This document shows, in pieces, positions 47,631 through 58,781 of a stretch of DNA of 64,000 nt (position 1 is its first letter; the number at the start of each line of letters is the position of its first letter). Below the pieces are notes generated by a model. That model was given only the letters and a program-made list of their open reading frames with translations. It did not search any database and was not told the origin of the DNA. Origin of the DNA: Chamaecrista fasciculata (taxonomy: Eukaryota > Streptophyta > Magnoliopsida > Fabales > Fabaceae); contig QANZ01053924.1 in the NCBI GenBank assembly GCA_003254925.1, forward strand, positions 182,176 through 246,175, in the 5' to 3' direction. The position numbers were made by a program, and so were the translations under genes.

Positions 47631-50116
47631 TATACCATGCTTAAAAAAAACAATTGAATTCTTCATGTGTAAGAATACATGATCTTGGATTTAGCGTATT
47701 AAATCTATCCTAATATGCAAGAGCTAGCCTGATTGAAAATTATTGTACAATCAATACAAATGAAAGTTGATCCATAAGAGGACTCTCACAAAATGACAAA
47801 GCTAACATGTGCATGCATGCATTCCAAAATTGAGATCGTTAAAATGCCTAATTAATCTGCTCAAAGAAACAATTTTGGCCTTAGTTTTTTTTCTTAAAAA
47901 AAAAAAGAATAACTTTTCCTATTTTATCATTGAAGTCAAAAAGTTTTGTTTGATGAGAGTATGATGTATGGTGCTTTTCATAATCAAGAGGATGAGATCA
48001 TATATATAAAGTTTACTAATTAAAATGAGGGGGGGAGCTATAATTAGACTAAAAGGATGAGATCATATGAAGAGAACCGAACATGGGCTTTTCATAATCA
48101 AAGCCTAATTAATTATAATTATTTAGTTTTTTATATTTTATTATAATATTTATACACACAATAAAAAAATATTATAACTAACTTGGTGAGCCGGGTTGGT
48201 AAAACCTGGCTCGCCTTGGGTCTCTAGCTCGCGTGAGCCGCGGCGAGCCAACTCGAGTGAACTGGGTTGGTTTACTTTGACGACGATATATATATATACT
48301 ATATTGAGAAAGAGATGACCCACGACCTTTCATTTTCATAACACACACTTGTGTATATATATATTGTTTGCCTGCTTGCTCTAGCTTCTCTTTGCAGGTC
48401 ATATATGTTTTATGTGTATAATCACTGTTTCACGTCAAAGAATTAATATTATATATAGGAGATTAGGAGCTAAATAGTCCATTATTGATAAACAAATAAT
48501 AACGTTCGATTTTGACTGGGGACATTTCAACTTAATTTGTCAAACCAAAATGTAGACAATCATTATATGAACTCATACTGTCCATTTAATTAACTTATTT
48601 ACTTCCCACAATAGATTTTATAATATATCATTCTTCAGTATTACTATTATTTAATCAAGATGCGTAAGAAGAACACGTAATTATAGCCGGTTAAATGTGT
48701 ATTATTATTCTTATTCTTAATAAACAATAATGCAAGGAATACACGTAGATGACGAACTCTATACAGCTAGCTAGTTAGCTTCATTGCTTCACAAGGTTCC
48801 ATGTGTCAGAAAAGCGTTCGATAACTTTTGCCCGTGAGGTTCTGATATTCTCTGCCATCTAGATCTATCTAGCTACTCAGACTTGACACCATATTCCAAT
48901 TTTGAAACGAATTAAAGTGCATGTGTTTTTGTTGGGGATTAGTATGTAAAAGGATTTTGTTATAAAAATGTGTTAAATTAATTTTTGGAAAAAAAGAAAG
49001 TTGTCACCATATTTATACACATGAGATTTATTTGTCTCTTTATTTATTACATCCTACCATCACATTTTAAATTATATACTCTTAGGTCTCATTTCACAAT
49101 GTAAAATTTCATTTGATACACATAATTTGCAACGTTATTGTTTCAATTTCGTCTAGTTTTATGATTACTTTCTTCTCCATTTATACGGATTTGGCTGAAC
49201 ATGAGGTTGTTTTAGTTGGAGTACGTGAGTAGTTGGAAAGTAGTCAATTTGGGGACTGACGATTTGCCTTTGAAGGAATCTGAAAGAGACCAAGCAAAAA
49301 CAAAAGGTATAGAGCATAGTGCGTGAGAGCATATATGCTACTAGTGACTCTTATCTTTTTTGAACACTTTTTTTCCCCTCAAACCCGTACAATTATACCA
49401 TATGCCTTGGAACGAATTGAAGAAATAATGAATTCATGCTATAGGTAGAATCAATTTCTGCTCCAATTATTATAGCCCTTAACTCCTTAACAAATGAAAA
49501 TTCCAAACCTAATTACCAAAGTACATTGTCTTGTAGCGAAAAAGTCCCCACTTCTCATCCTTTATGTCTTGAAACTTGAAAGGTTAACCTCTATGAAAAA
49601 AGAAAAGTTGAAATCTTATTTTAGTAAAAGAAAATATTATAGTTATATTTTATTTTATTTTGAAAGTACTATAATTTATTTTTATAAAATTTTACATATC
49701 TCGTTAATGTTTCAAGAAATTAAAATTAAAATATTAATTTTTTTCCATCAATATGAGGTCAAATAATAAATTATATATCATTATACTTGGCTTAGCTAAC
49801 ATACTCACTCCCTAGAATCAGTATAATAAATTTTAGAAAACAACATTGTTTGACATTGACAATGGAGTTAGAGGTTGTCTTGTTGATGTTAGTTTATGAG
49901 TTTTGAATTTAAATGTATGTTACATTTCAGTATAGAAATTAGTCAGAACATTTGTAAATTTAAACGGGATAATGTTTTATATATATCATATTTAATGATT
50001 GATTTTGAATAAATAATTCTTTTTAGTCCAATTTGACTCAATTATTGAAGATTGAGCTAATATTTTAACCTGTTTCTTTTTTTTCTTTGAACCATGACTG
50101 TTTTTTAACCTTAACT
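47631..50116. other. Gene-free AT-rich interval
   Basis: No gene is seen. 48181-48275 is a fragment of the 'gagccgggttggt' repeat also at 14840-15430. Short frames at 48178-48402 and 49494-49766 have no family resemblance. Confidence 0.35.
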
Positions 50117-50130
50117 AGCTAGATATAGAA

Positions 50131-50148
50131 GTTCAGGCCAAAAAAAAA
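50131..50148 (+). mobile_element. CAGGCC(A)n micro-retroposon
   Basis: GTTCAGGCC(A)9 lies between AGCTAGATATAGAA (50117-50130) and AGCTAGATATATATAGAA (from 50149), a direct repeat of about 14 bp with a TA expansion in the second copy. Confidence 0.65.
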
Positions 50149-50640
50149 AGCTAGATATATATAGAACTTTAAAAGTTAAAACCAAACCACCTGATAGGAA
50201 TAACAAATTATTTTTGTAAGTCTATCTAAAGATAAAAGAGCATTTCTTTTTCATAATAGTAGCTATATAGCTATTACAATACTAAAGATGGTCCTTTGGA
50301 ATCCCCTAGTTTGAAAACATCTTTCAAATCTAGTAAATAAAAGCATCGTTATTATCTTTCCAGGCCATTGAAACTTTACATATATTCTAAAGATAACTAC
50401 ATCGTACTTAAGAGCCTAATAATAAGTAACAAATATATATATGTCCTCAAACTGGCCCGAATATTTGAGTTAAACTAAATCTATACCGCCAAGGTTCTCT
50501 AGAGACAATTATTATTTGATGGACATTATTGCCGCCATTGACCATTTCTCGTTTTCTCTCTTTTCCTCCAATAGAAAATAGAGGTCTGACTCAATATGAA
50601 ATGACATAAACTAATTGTTCTAATAATGTGTATCTTCCTC

Positions 50641-50648
50641 CATAAAAA
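50641..50648 (+). mobile_element. Minimal poly(A)-stub insertion
   Basis: CATAAAAA lies between perfect 16-bp direct repeats AATGTGTATCTTCCTC at 50625-50640 and 50649-50664. The insert is almost only A, so it may be a retroposon stub or simply a repair-type duplication. Confidence 0.45.
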
Positions 50649-50795
50649 AATGTGTATCTTCCTCATTTTCTCAATTTGTACAAGGCCCTAATTGACCCGA
50701 TAAACATAGGGAAAAAAAAAACATCATCGATTCATCATATATAATTAGTAATAGGATCATGAATCTAAAAAATAAATATTTACTATTATGTATTT

Positions 50796-50973
50796 TTTTG
50801 GTTTCTCAAGGTATCCCCAGTCTAACAGGCGAAGGATTAATTCTTCACGGATCGGTACTTTATTTAAGGGTCTGTCGCTAGTTAATTGATTGATGCATGC
50901 ACAAGACGGGATTCAAATCCCAACCTTATTTAAATGACTTAGTGAGCTCAATCACTAAGTCAATCAAACATGA
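50796..50973 (-). mobile_element. tRNA-derived SINE with perfect 16-bp target duplication
   Basis: On the minus strand the head has B-box-like GGTTGGGATTTGAATCCC; the body ends GGATACCTTGAGAAACC and a poly(A). Perfect 16-bp direct repeats TTACTATTATGTATTT at 50780-50795 and 50974-50989 flank it. Its 3' end is related to the SINE at 29111. Confidence 0.9.
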
Positions 50974-51455
50974 TTACTATTATGTATTTAATTGTATAAG
51001 AGTTTAGTATAAGAGTGAGTATAAATTGTGAGTCATTGAATTCAGTAATTTTTTATTTTACCAATATAATCTAGGAACTTATTTGCTTTAAAGTCGGTCA
51101 TGCCATACAACAACAAGTCAACAACAATCAAAATTATCTTTTCATTATTATAAGTGAGGTTGATTATATGAATCAACGTATTTTATTTTTATATTTTTCA
51201 TAATTAATTATTATTAGATAATTTTTTTGAATAATTTCTGATATTTTTTTATGAATATTCTCTTTTTTCGAATTATTGAATTATCACATATTTGATCTAT
51301 TTTAAGAACTTTTAAAGACTTTTGTTGTAGTGGGGTATACCTAGAAACACAAATTTTAAAAACATACATTTTTGATCAAATTGAATTAAATTGAATTAGT
51401 TTACTCAATCATATCAAGGCCCATGATTAATTAAGAAATGGAAGACATACTACAA

Positions 51456-51462
51456 TATAAAA
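51456..51462 (+). promoter_or_regulatory. TATA box of the NF-YB gene
   Basis: TATAAAA followed by GG, 133 bp before the ATG. The upstream 50990-51455 holds no other gene. Confidence 0.6.
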
Positions 51463-51594
51463 GGCGATGCTTTGAGATTGCCTTGCTCACAAATTTGCTT
51501 TCTTCCCGGTGAAGAACATAGCACATCAACACACTCATCACATATATACGTCAGGTTCATCATCTTCTTGATCCCACACACACACACACACACC

Positions 51595-52212
51595 ATGAGA
51601 GGGAAGAAACAGCATCATCAGAAAGAAACAAGTCCGGTGGGAAGTCCGACACTGTCATCGGACGGCGTGTGTTCAAAAGAACAAGACAGGTTCCTTCCGA
51701 TCGCGAACGTGAGTCGCATAATGAAGAGGGCTTTGCCGGCGAACGCGAAGATCTCGAAGGAAGCGAAGGAGACAGTTCAAGAATGCGTGTCGGAGTTCAT
51801 AAGCTTCATCACCGGCGAAGCCTCCGACAAGTGTCAAAGGGAGAAGAGAAAAACGATCAACGGCGACGATCTTCTCTGGGCCATGACCACCTTGGGATTC
51901 GACAATTACGTCGGACCCTTGAAGATTTACCTCGGAAATTACAGAGAAACAGAGGAAGACAAAACGACAATAACGACGATGACACAAGAGTTAGAAGAAG
52001 ATCATCGTCAGAATAATATTGGTGGGTTTTATAATTACTCTGTTACGAATACTAATACGAATACGAATACGACGTCGTCGTTGTCGCTGGGTGATCCAAA
52101 GAGCTTCAGGGAAAATTCAATCAATAATATAGTTTTTGGTCAGAATCAGATTAATGCGTTTCATCATCACAATGAGGCAGCTGGAAACCTGCGTTACAGG
52201 GTTGAATGGTAG
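51595..52212 (+). CDS. NF-YB7: NF-YB subunit, NF-YB7-like
   Basis: Intronless, 205 aa. The start is the first ATG after the TATA box, in a good context (caccATGag). The histone-fold core at about residues 29-120 has the NF-YB hallmarks: [52 protein letters not shown] and [11 protein letters not shown]. It would pair with NF-YC and then NF-YA to bind CCAAT boxes in the nucleus. The C-terminal tail is Asn/Thr- and His-rich with NTNTNTNT, ending in W, as in Arabidopsis NF-YB7. The Lys in KISKEAK argues against the LEC1 class. Residue 40 is Ser where the family nearly always has Gly (IANVSRIMK). The frame is open upstream to 51472 without an ATG. Confidence 0.94.
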   Translation: MRGKKQHHQKETSPVGSPTLSSDGVCSKEQDRFLPIANVSRIMKRALPANAKISKEAKETVQECVSEFISFITGEASDKCQREKRKTINGDDLLWAMTTLGFDNYVGPLKIYLGNYRETEEDKTTITTMTQELEEDHRQNNIGGFYNYSVTNTNTNTNTTSSLSLGDPKSFRENSINNIVFGQNQINAFHHHNEAAGNLRYRVEW

Positions 52213-52305
52213 ATTAATTATCATCTTCGTCATCGTGACATCGTTATATATAGATATTTGATTTGATCGTAACAATTAATTAAGGACTTAATTGATGACA
52301 ATTAA

Positions 52306-53860
52306 GGCTCTGATCGTTTGCGCTTATAATAAAATTTGCTTTGATTATAATCATATTATGATTATAATCAAAGTTAATTATTTGTGTATTGGTGTTTGGA
52401 TGAAAGTTGATTATTTGGTGTGAAATTATTGAAATGGGTATGTAATGATTGTGGTTGGTAGATAAAAGGGTAAGAAAATTGATAAATTGTATAGGGATAA
52501 AAATGGAAGAAAAAGTTGAAAAAAGTAGGATATGATTTGATTATAATTAAAGTGTGTTTGGATGTGATTGTTGCTTAAAAAAAACTAAATTATGTCACTA
52601 TTTGCCTTGAAAAGCGTGAAATTATGATTATAATCGTATGCAACTTTGGAGGTGATTATTTTGTTTGGTCGACCGAACTCATTTTTGCCTACGAAATGGT
52701 GGACCAAAAGGACTAAAGTGTGGTATTTTTTCGAATCAGGCCCCGATATTCGGTGGACCACCAAAAAAATTGGTCCACCATTTCGCATAAGATGAGAGAG
52801 AAGAAAAAAATAGCCTCAGACCCGAAATAAGTATTCAATCTGGTTTATTTTTGGGTTCTCTCTCTTTCTCTCTCCTTCCGTCGTTCTCTTCTTCATCGTC
52901 TTCTTCTGCTTCTTCTCCAGCGGTTCACCAGAAGCGGATGACGACGGCAGCGAAAGCAAGGGGATAAACCATGCTCAAGCGTTGGCGTTTCTAGATTTCG
53001 TGCTTCTCGATTTCGTCGGTATTTTATATGGAAAACAGGAAGTTTTCACTGATACCGGCGTAGCTTCTAGTTCAGACAGCTTTTGCGGCGACGTCTTCGC
53101 TTGCTTCGTCCGAACTGGGTACAAGAGAGAGAGCTCCGGCAGAGAATTGTCCTCAAAGTGAGAAACCCATTCCAAGCACTTGTACCCAGTTCCAAGCATG
53201 TTAACATGAATAACATCTACCTTAAATGTTTCATTCAGTTATTATCATTTCACACGAATAACAAAACAGAGTCAAAATTTCAATCAATTTCACATAAACG
53301 TTTTTGACTTCACTGCTAATATTTAGAACTCGTCCTCAAAAACGCCAAAACGCCAAGACAGATTCAATATTTGGCACTCGGATTGCTATTCCAAACAGAT
53401 TCATGTTAATATTTAGTACTCATCCTCAAAAATGCCAAAACAGATTCAGAATTTCAATCTTCACTGTCAAGCACAAACATGACGAAAAAAAAGAGTTTGG
53501 ATTGAGAGAGAGAGTGAGAGACGGGAGAGAGGAGGGAGAGATGAAGACAAGGGCTAAATTATGAATTTGAATCCTAAATTATTTGGGCAAAATAACAATT
53601 TAGCCCAAACACAAGAATGATTATTTACAAATTGGCCCAATAGTGGGGTAAATGACCATTTTGCCCTTGTGATGGGTGATTGATTGTATTAAAGTATAGG
53701 TAATTATAGGTTTATATATATAGGGGTATAAGTGTAATTGAGTGTGTTTGATTATAAAAAAATCATGATTATAATTTGATTAGAAAAAAAGCGTAAACGA
53801 ACATGCTTATTACAATTATAATCATAGCAGATTATAATAAAAGCGCAAACGAACTGGGCC
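52306..53860. mobile_element. PIF/Harbinger-like non-autonomous element
   Basis: Ends GGCTCTGATCGTTTGCGCTT and (inverse of right) GGCCCAGTTCGTTTGCGCTT match at 17 of 20. The 3-bp TAA at 52303-52305 and 53861-53863 flanks it, as for PIF/Harbinger elements. Subterminal parts repeat 'attataatcatgattataat'. Internal 52850-53200 is GC-richer and may be captured or nested sequence. No transposase recognised. Confidence 0.75.
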
Positions 53861-53863
53861 TAA

Positions 53864-54296
53864 GTCGTCATTATATTTATATAGAGAGAGAGAGATATTG
53901 TAATATATTAGTCATTGTGTGTTAACTGTTAAGCAGAGCAGACAAGGAAAATGGATCCTCTAGAGTTCCTTTCTCTACATTTCTTGTAGAGTATGAGAGA
54001 GAAAGGAAGAGAAAATAAGAGAGAGAAAGAGATTATGTGATTTTAAAATATTTTTATTTAATAGAATCCATATTTTTACTCTAACTCTACAAGAAATACA
54101 TGAAAAAGAACTCTAGAGGATCCAAACCCGCAGACAAGTCAGCAGAGCTAGCACGGATCAGTTTGTGTTAGCTGCTTGAAATACTTGAGCTAGATGTACT
54201 ATTTATATTAGTTATGAGTGCAATTAATATGAATTAATAATGAAGTAAACTAACGTTTGATACCTATATTATATAGTCATTGTCAATTTGATTTTA
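53864..54296. other. Short gene-free interval
   Basis: Contains an inverted pair 'gatcctctagagttccttt' (about 53952) and 'aagaactctagaggatcc' (about 54106) that bounds a small inverted-repeat element of about 170 bp, and a GA tract at 53882. Confidence 0.45.
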
Positions 54297-55910
54297 CTAG
54301 GTTTTCACCCGTGCGATGCACGGATGGTCGTGATATAGAAATATGTTACAGGGTACTTGTTTGGTCAACAAAATTATATACTACGGAGACTTCAATCTAA
54401 AGATAAACATAATGTAATGTGGCGAGGTCATCAATGTTAAATGGATTCACGCAATGGTTTCGTGCAACACTATAATGTTCAGCAAATATATTATTGTAAA
54501 ATAATATAAACAAAACATGTTATAGTGCTTGTCCAACATATAATTATCAAAACGATATCATTATGTAAAATATAAAAAACATCATGCTATCTTATCCATA
54601 TTAATAAGTCATCTAACATTTTGGAATACTTCTCTATAAACAACGTTATCAATTTTTCTGCTTTCTTCGTCTTTTTGACCCGTGCGATGCACGGGTGATT
54701 GCGTTACAAAAGTATGTTACAGGGAGTCTGTTTGTTTCAGCCAATTTAATAAAAAAAAACACTTTAAATTGAACATTTATATGTTCCAAGTTGTAGATCG
54801 TGCATGTCATCAAATCATATTTGTTGTATGTTTCAAGCAATTTTTATTATACCTTTCTCACGTGGAGCACATATATAATTGAAAAAGAACAAAAAAGAAG
54901 TAAGTTATAGTGCTTGCTATGAAGTTGTTAAGACGATTGCTAATAAAACAATATAATTTGTTAAACTATTAAAACATCCGGCTAGCGTATTCATAAGAAT
55001 AACTTATCTAACATTTTGGAATACCTCTCTGTATACAATGTTCTCAGTTTATCCGCTGTCTTCATCCTTCGATAAATTTGCAATTAGTATTTTCATGCCT
55101 TCTCTGAAACGAACTCTGGAAAGTACAACATATAGTTGACCATGAGTGAACACTGGTCTTGGAAGATATAATCCAACGATTGCAATGATTGTCCTTCACT
55201 CTTGTTGATTGTCATTGCAAATGATAATGTCAATGGGAATTGACAGCGTTGAAATTTTAGTAGAATCTTCAAATTAGACGGAGTAATCAGCTTCCTTGCG
55301 ATCAAAATTTTCAGTCCCGCCAACCTACCAGCTAACAGGATATGGAACTCCAGATAATATAACGTATAATTGACCATAAGTGAACATTGGTCGTAGTAGA
55401 TACAAACCAACCATTGATAATGATTGGCCTTGGCTTTTGTTGATGGTCATTACAAAGGACAAAGTCAAAGGAAATTGACAACGTAGAAATTTGAAGGGAA
55501 TCTTATAATTGGAAAGGATTAATCAAGATTCGTGTAGTTAGAATTTTCTGCCTTGCAAATCTTCCAGCTAATGGGATAGCTTTAATGACATCTTTATCAA
55601 GTTTGGAAACAATCAATCTAATTCCATTGCAGAGGCCCAATGATTTGTCAATGTTTCTGAGTAGCATGACAGGTGATCCAACTTTAAGTCTAATTCTATG
55701 ATAAGGTAATTTGGACCCTCTGATGGAATTAAATATTTCAATGATGTATAATTCAACCAATATTTCAAAATTGTTCTCGTATTCCCATATACTATTAGAG
55801 CTCAAATATATCTTATCTTCACCTAGAACTTGTCCAATCAACATTTCATTTACTTTGTGGACATCACCAAGCGTGGGAGCAAGAATAGCTCCATCTCTAA
55901 AATATTAATC
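54297..55910 (-). mobile_element. Decayed Helitron 3' half with duplicated 3' end
   Basis: The 3' terminus on the minus strand is hairpin CCGTGCATCGCACGG, then GTGAAAACCTAG, followed by T. A second, older copy of the hairpin (ACCCGTGCATCGCACGGGT) lies at about 54676-54697, and the segments 54303-54677 and 54678-55060 align along their length, so the 3' end is tandemly duplicated. Upstream are helicase remnants. The 5' end is not identified. Confidence 0.8.
55093..55910 (-). pseudogene. Helitron Rep/helicase C-terminal remnant
   Basis: Minus-strand fragments match the Pif1-like helicase of plant Helitrons: GAILAPTLGDVHKVNEM, KVGSPVMLLRNIDKSLGLCNG, QFPLTLSFAMTINKSEGQSL and a QCSLMVNY... segment. 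The frame is broken by stops and frameshifts. The last motif block occurs twice, about 250 bp apart (55120-55330 and 55370-55545), showing an internal tandem duplication. Non-functional. Confidence 0.8.
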
Positions 55911-55964
55911 ACCTTGATATTTTTCTGGAAGATCACCATATATATAATGCCAACAATACTAATT

Positions 55965-56165
55965 TGGTACTAAGGCCAGCTTCAATTGTACCCCAAAGTT
56001 TTTTTATATCTCAAATCTTTTTTTTTTGTGTCAATTATACCCCTAATTTGATGATACAATTGACTCAAATATGAAACATTGGGGGTATAATTGACACAAA
56101 AAACATTTGGGAGTACAACTAAAATTGATCCATGCTTTGGAAGTACCAAGAGTTATTTTGTCTAA
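55965..56165. repeat. Small inverted repeat
   Basis: 'ttgtaccccaaag' and 'gtgtcaattatacccctaat' recur inverted as 'gggggtataattgacacaaa' and 'ttgggagtacaa'. MITE-like, no gene. 56166-56744 beyond it is AT-rich without a gene. Confidence 0.5.
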
Positions 56166-56760
56166 AAAAAAGAAAAGAAATACTTAATATTATTAAATTC
56201 AACGAATTATTACTGAATTTAGCAATTTGTTTATTTTCATTAATTTTTTTTATTTTATATGACTAAATTGAGAGAAATATATAAACCTTAACTATTAATT
56301 TTATTTTCAAACTTTCTTGTTTGAAAAAATTAATTAAAATTTATTTCATGAAGTTGTATGTTTTATAAACTGTATGTTTGCAATGAAATTAATAGAAAAT
56401 ATATTATTTGGCACTTCGATTTGTACTAAGTCGATGAATTAGTTTTTTAATAATTAAAATATACAACTCAGTGTCTGAATTATTGCAATATCTAATGGTT
56501 CCCTAGGTCAAATTTGGAAACCAAAAACTTGAAATTTTGTACAAATTCAAAGACTAAAATGTACTATTCCAATACAAATTTTGGGAACAAAAAATAAAAA
56601 ATCATATTAAATTCAAAGACTAAATCATCATTAAGGATCAAGTCGTTAATAATTAAAATATCTCAATAACCAAATCATATATTTCAATTATTCAGAGAAT
56701 AATTTATTGATTTAATTTAAATTCAGGGATAAAATGTAAAAGGAGATAAAGGAGAGATTT

Positions 56761-56780
56761 CAGACCAACAAAAAAAAAAG
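56761..56780 (+). mobile_element. Poly(A)-stub micro-insertion
   Basis: CAGACCAAC(A)10G, 20 nt, lies between perfect 16-bp direct repeats GATAAAGGAGAGATTT at 56745-56760 and 56781-56796. The tag CAGACC is close to CAGGCC of the other insertions. Confidence 0.65.
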
Positions 56781-57484
56781 GATAAAGGAGAGATTTTTAC
56801 TTTAAGTTATGATCCAAACACGACATTTCCATGACTGGGTCTTTTAAAATTATTCTCAATTACTTTGTCAATCAAAGCTAACCCAATACATTTTGGATTT
56901 ATCTTGTCCCTTGTAAGGATGATCATGGGTAGAGTACGGGTTAGTCACCAGACCAGGACCTAGATATGAGAAGGTATTAAAATCAATCTTCATTATCAGA
57001 CCCGTTGAATAGTTTAGACCCAATACCCAGACCCAGAGAATATTTTTAAGGACTAAAATGAAATAAAAAATATTATAATATTACACTGATCATAAAAAAT
57101 ATCAATTGATGAAGTTATAATAAGATTAAAACATTACACTTTGGTACCCTATGGTTTAGTCATATTTTACCTTGGAACCTAGTGGTTTAAAAAGTGACAT
57201 TCTGGTATTCCGTGGTATTCTCTGTTAACACTTTGGTACCCTAAACTTCAATTCTGTTACGTTAGAAAACAAACGGAACTTGGCACTTTTGGAGCTATTT
57301 CATAATTTTAACCAACTTTGGAGGACAAAAGGCAATTTTAATGCAGGAAAAAGAGATTGAAATTACTAAACCACCCGAAAATATTTAAATATCTTCAAAA
57401 CAGTCCTTAAGAAGACAAAATTCAAGAAATAAAATTAGTTGACAAAATTTATTTGGTTAGATTTGTTGGGATTAGTAGGTTTTT

Positions 57485-57530
57485 TTTTTTTTGCCAGAGA
57501 CAGGAATGGACAAAACACCTAACGCGAGTG
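57485..57530 (-). mobile_element. Truncated retroposon 3' end
   Basis: An insert of about 46 nt lies between TTTGTTGGGATTAGTAGGTTTT (about 57463-57484) and the same with one mismatch at 57531-57552. On the minus strand it reads 'cactcgcgttaggtgttttg' ... TCTCTGGC(A)n, a longer 3' tail of an unidentified SINE or LINE. Confidence 0.65.
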
Positions 57531-58041
57531 TTTGTTGGGATTAATAGGTTTTAGATATACAATTCATTTTTGAAAATTATATCTATGTCAATTATTATTT
57601 CTTACTTAAAAGTGTTATATTTATAAGTTTTAGTTATCAATTTTGAACCTAAATCAAAATTGCAACTTATTACAAAGGATAATTGTGATAACATTATTGA
57701 TTTAAATAGCTTTAAAAATCAAATTTAGAGCTAATATATTAATTACTAAGAATTGTGCTATAAAAGTCAATGTTTTATTCAAGAACAACTTTTGGAGCTA
57801 ATATACCAATTAACTTCACACATTAAATCTTTATTAAAAACAAAGAAAAATTACTATTGAACATTTGAGTTCAACGCATTATTCAGGCATAACTATTTGA
57901 TAATATAATCAAGCATCCTAATTTAGAAGATTTAATTTAATATTCTTATATTGTGATTGAAATGCAGAGCTGACATTTGTTTACTACAAAGTTAATGATA
58001 TTAATTGTCTATGAATATGAAACTCTTTTGTATATTGTTAN

Positions 58042-58309
58042 TAAGTTTTAATATGTTGCATATAGATCCTATTTCAGTCCATTTCATCTTATTTTGCCAC
58101 ATCATGATCCTAGTCACTATGTCACGTAATACTTAACGGCTAAATATGGATGGAATTCACCAAGGGACTAACGGTGGAACTTTTTGAGAAGTTATGGGAC
58201 CAAAATGAAACCTTTGTCATAGTTATGGGACCAAAATTGCAACAAAAAAAGTTATGGGACCAAAATGAAACCTTTGTCATAGTTTTGGGACCAAAAGTGC
58301 ACTTAAGCC
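58042..58309. mobile_element. Foldback Mutator-like element, copy 4 (right arm only)
   Basis: Matches the right arm of the element at 7745-8633, from 'taagttttaatatgttgcat' to the end AAAAGTGCACTTAAGCC. It starts exactly after the N at 58041, so the left arm is missing from the assembly rather than clearly absent in the genome. Confidence 0.8.
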
Positions 58310-58453
58310 TTAATTTTATAAAGATATGATACCAAATTGAAAGTTGAGCAAAAAATGAGACTAAAAGACCACTTCACATTCGCCACCATTTGCTTAATTT
58401 CCATTTAGAATTGTAAGATAGTTTTTGACTTTTTTTTTTTCTAATATTTAGAC

Positions 58454-58773
58454 CTATGAAGCATGGACACTTCATTTTGAAGGCGTGTCGCTGTGTCAGA
58501 CACGTCAGTGTCCGACATTCGTACGACACCGACACGACACATATTCATAAATTTTAGAACATAAATTAATTTTTTGTAACTTTAACATGACAGACAAGAG
58601 AAAATAATGATAGATATGAGATATATTATGAATAAAAATTGTAATTTTTAAATTTTTCATTAAAAATTATGAATATTTAATTATTTATATATATAAATAT
58701 ATGTCGTGTCGTGTTGCATAATTTTGAGAGTTTGACGTGTCGTTGTGTCCGTGTGAGTGTCCATGCTTCATAG
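58454..58773. mobile_element. hAT-like MITE, copy 3 (complete)
   Basis: Perfect 17-bp terminal inverted repeats CTATGAAGCATGGACAC and a perfect 8-bp target duplication ATTTAGAC at 58446-58453 and 58774-58781. 320 bp, with CACGACAC/GTGTCGTG-rich subterminal parts and an AT-rich centre. An 8-bp duplication fits hAT elements. Copies at 9556 and 10040. Confidence 0.85.
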
Positions 58774-58781
58774 ATTTAGAC

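Noticed and set aside
48178-48402. Frame containing YIYTQ in the translation (KQYIYTQVC) as a second phytosulfokine gene
   Set aside because: It arises from a GTATATATA tract in a repeat-derived frame, with no signal peptide and the motif near the N-terminus rather than the C-terminus.
51673-51987. Antisense and +1 frames within NF-YB
   Set aside because: Shadows of the GC-richer coding exon; no homology and no promoter.
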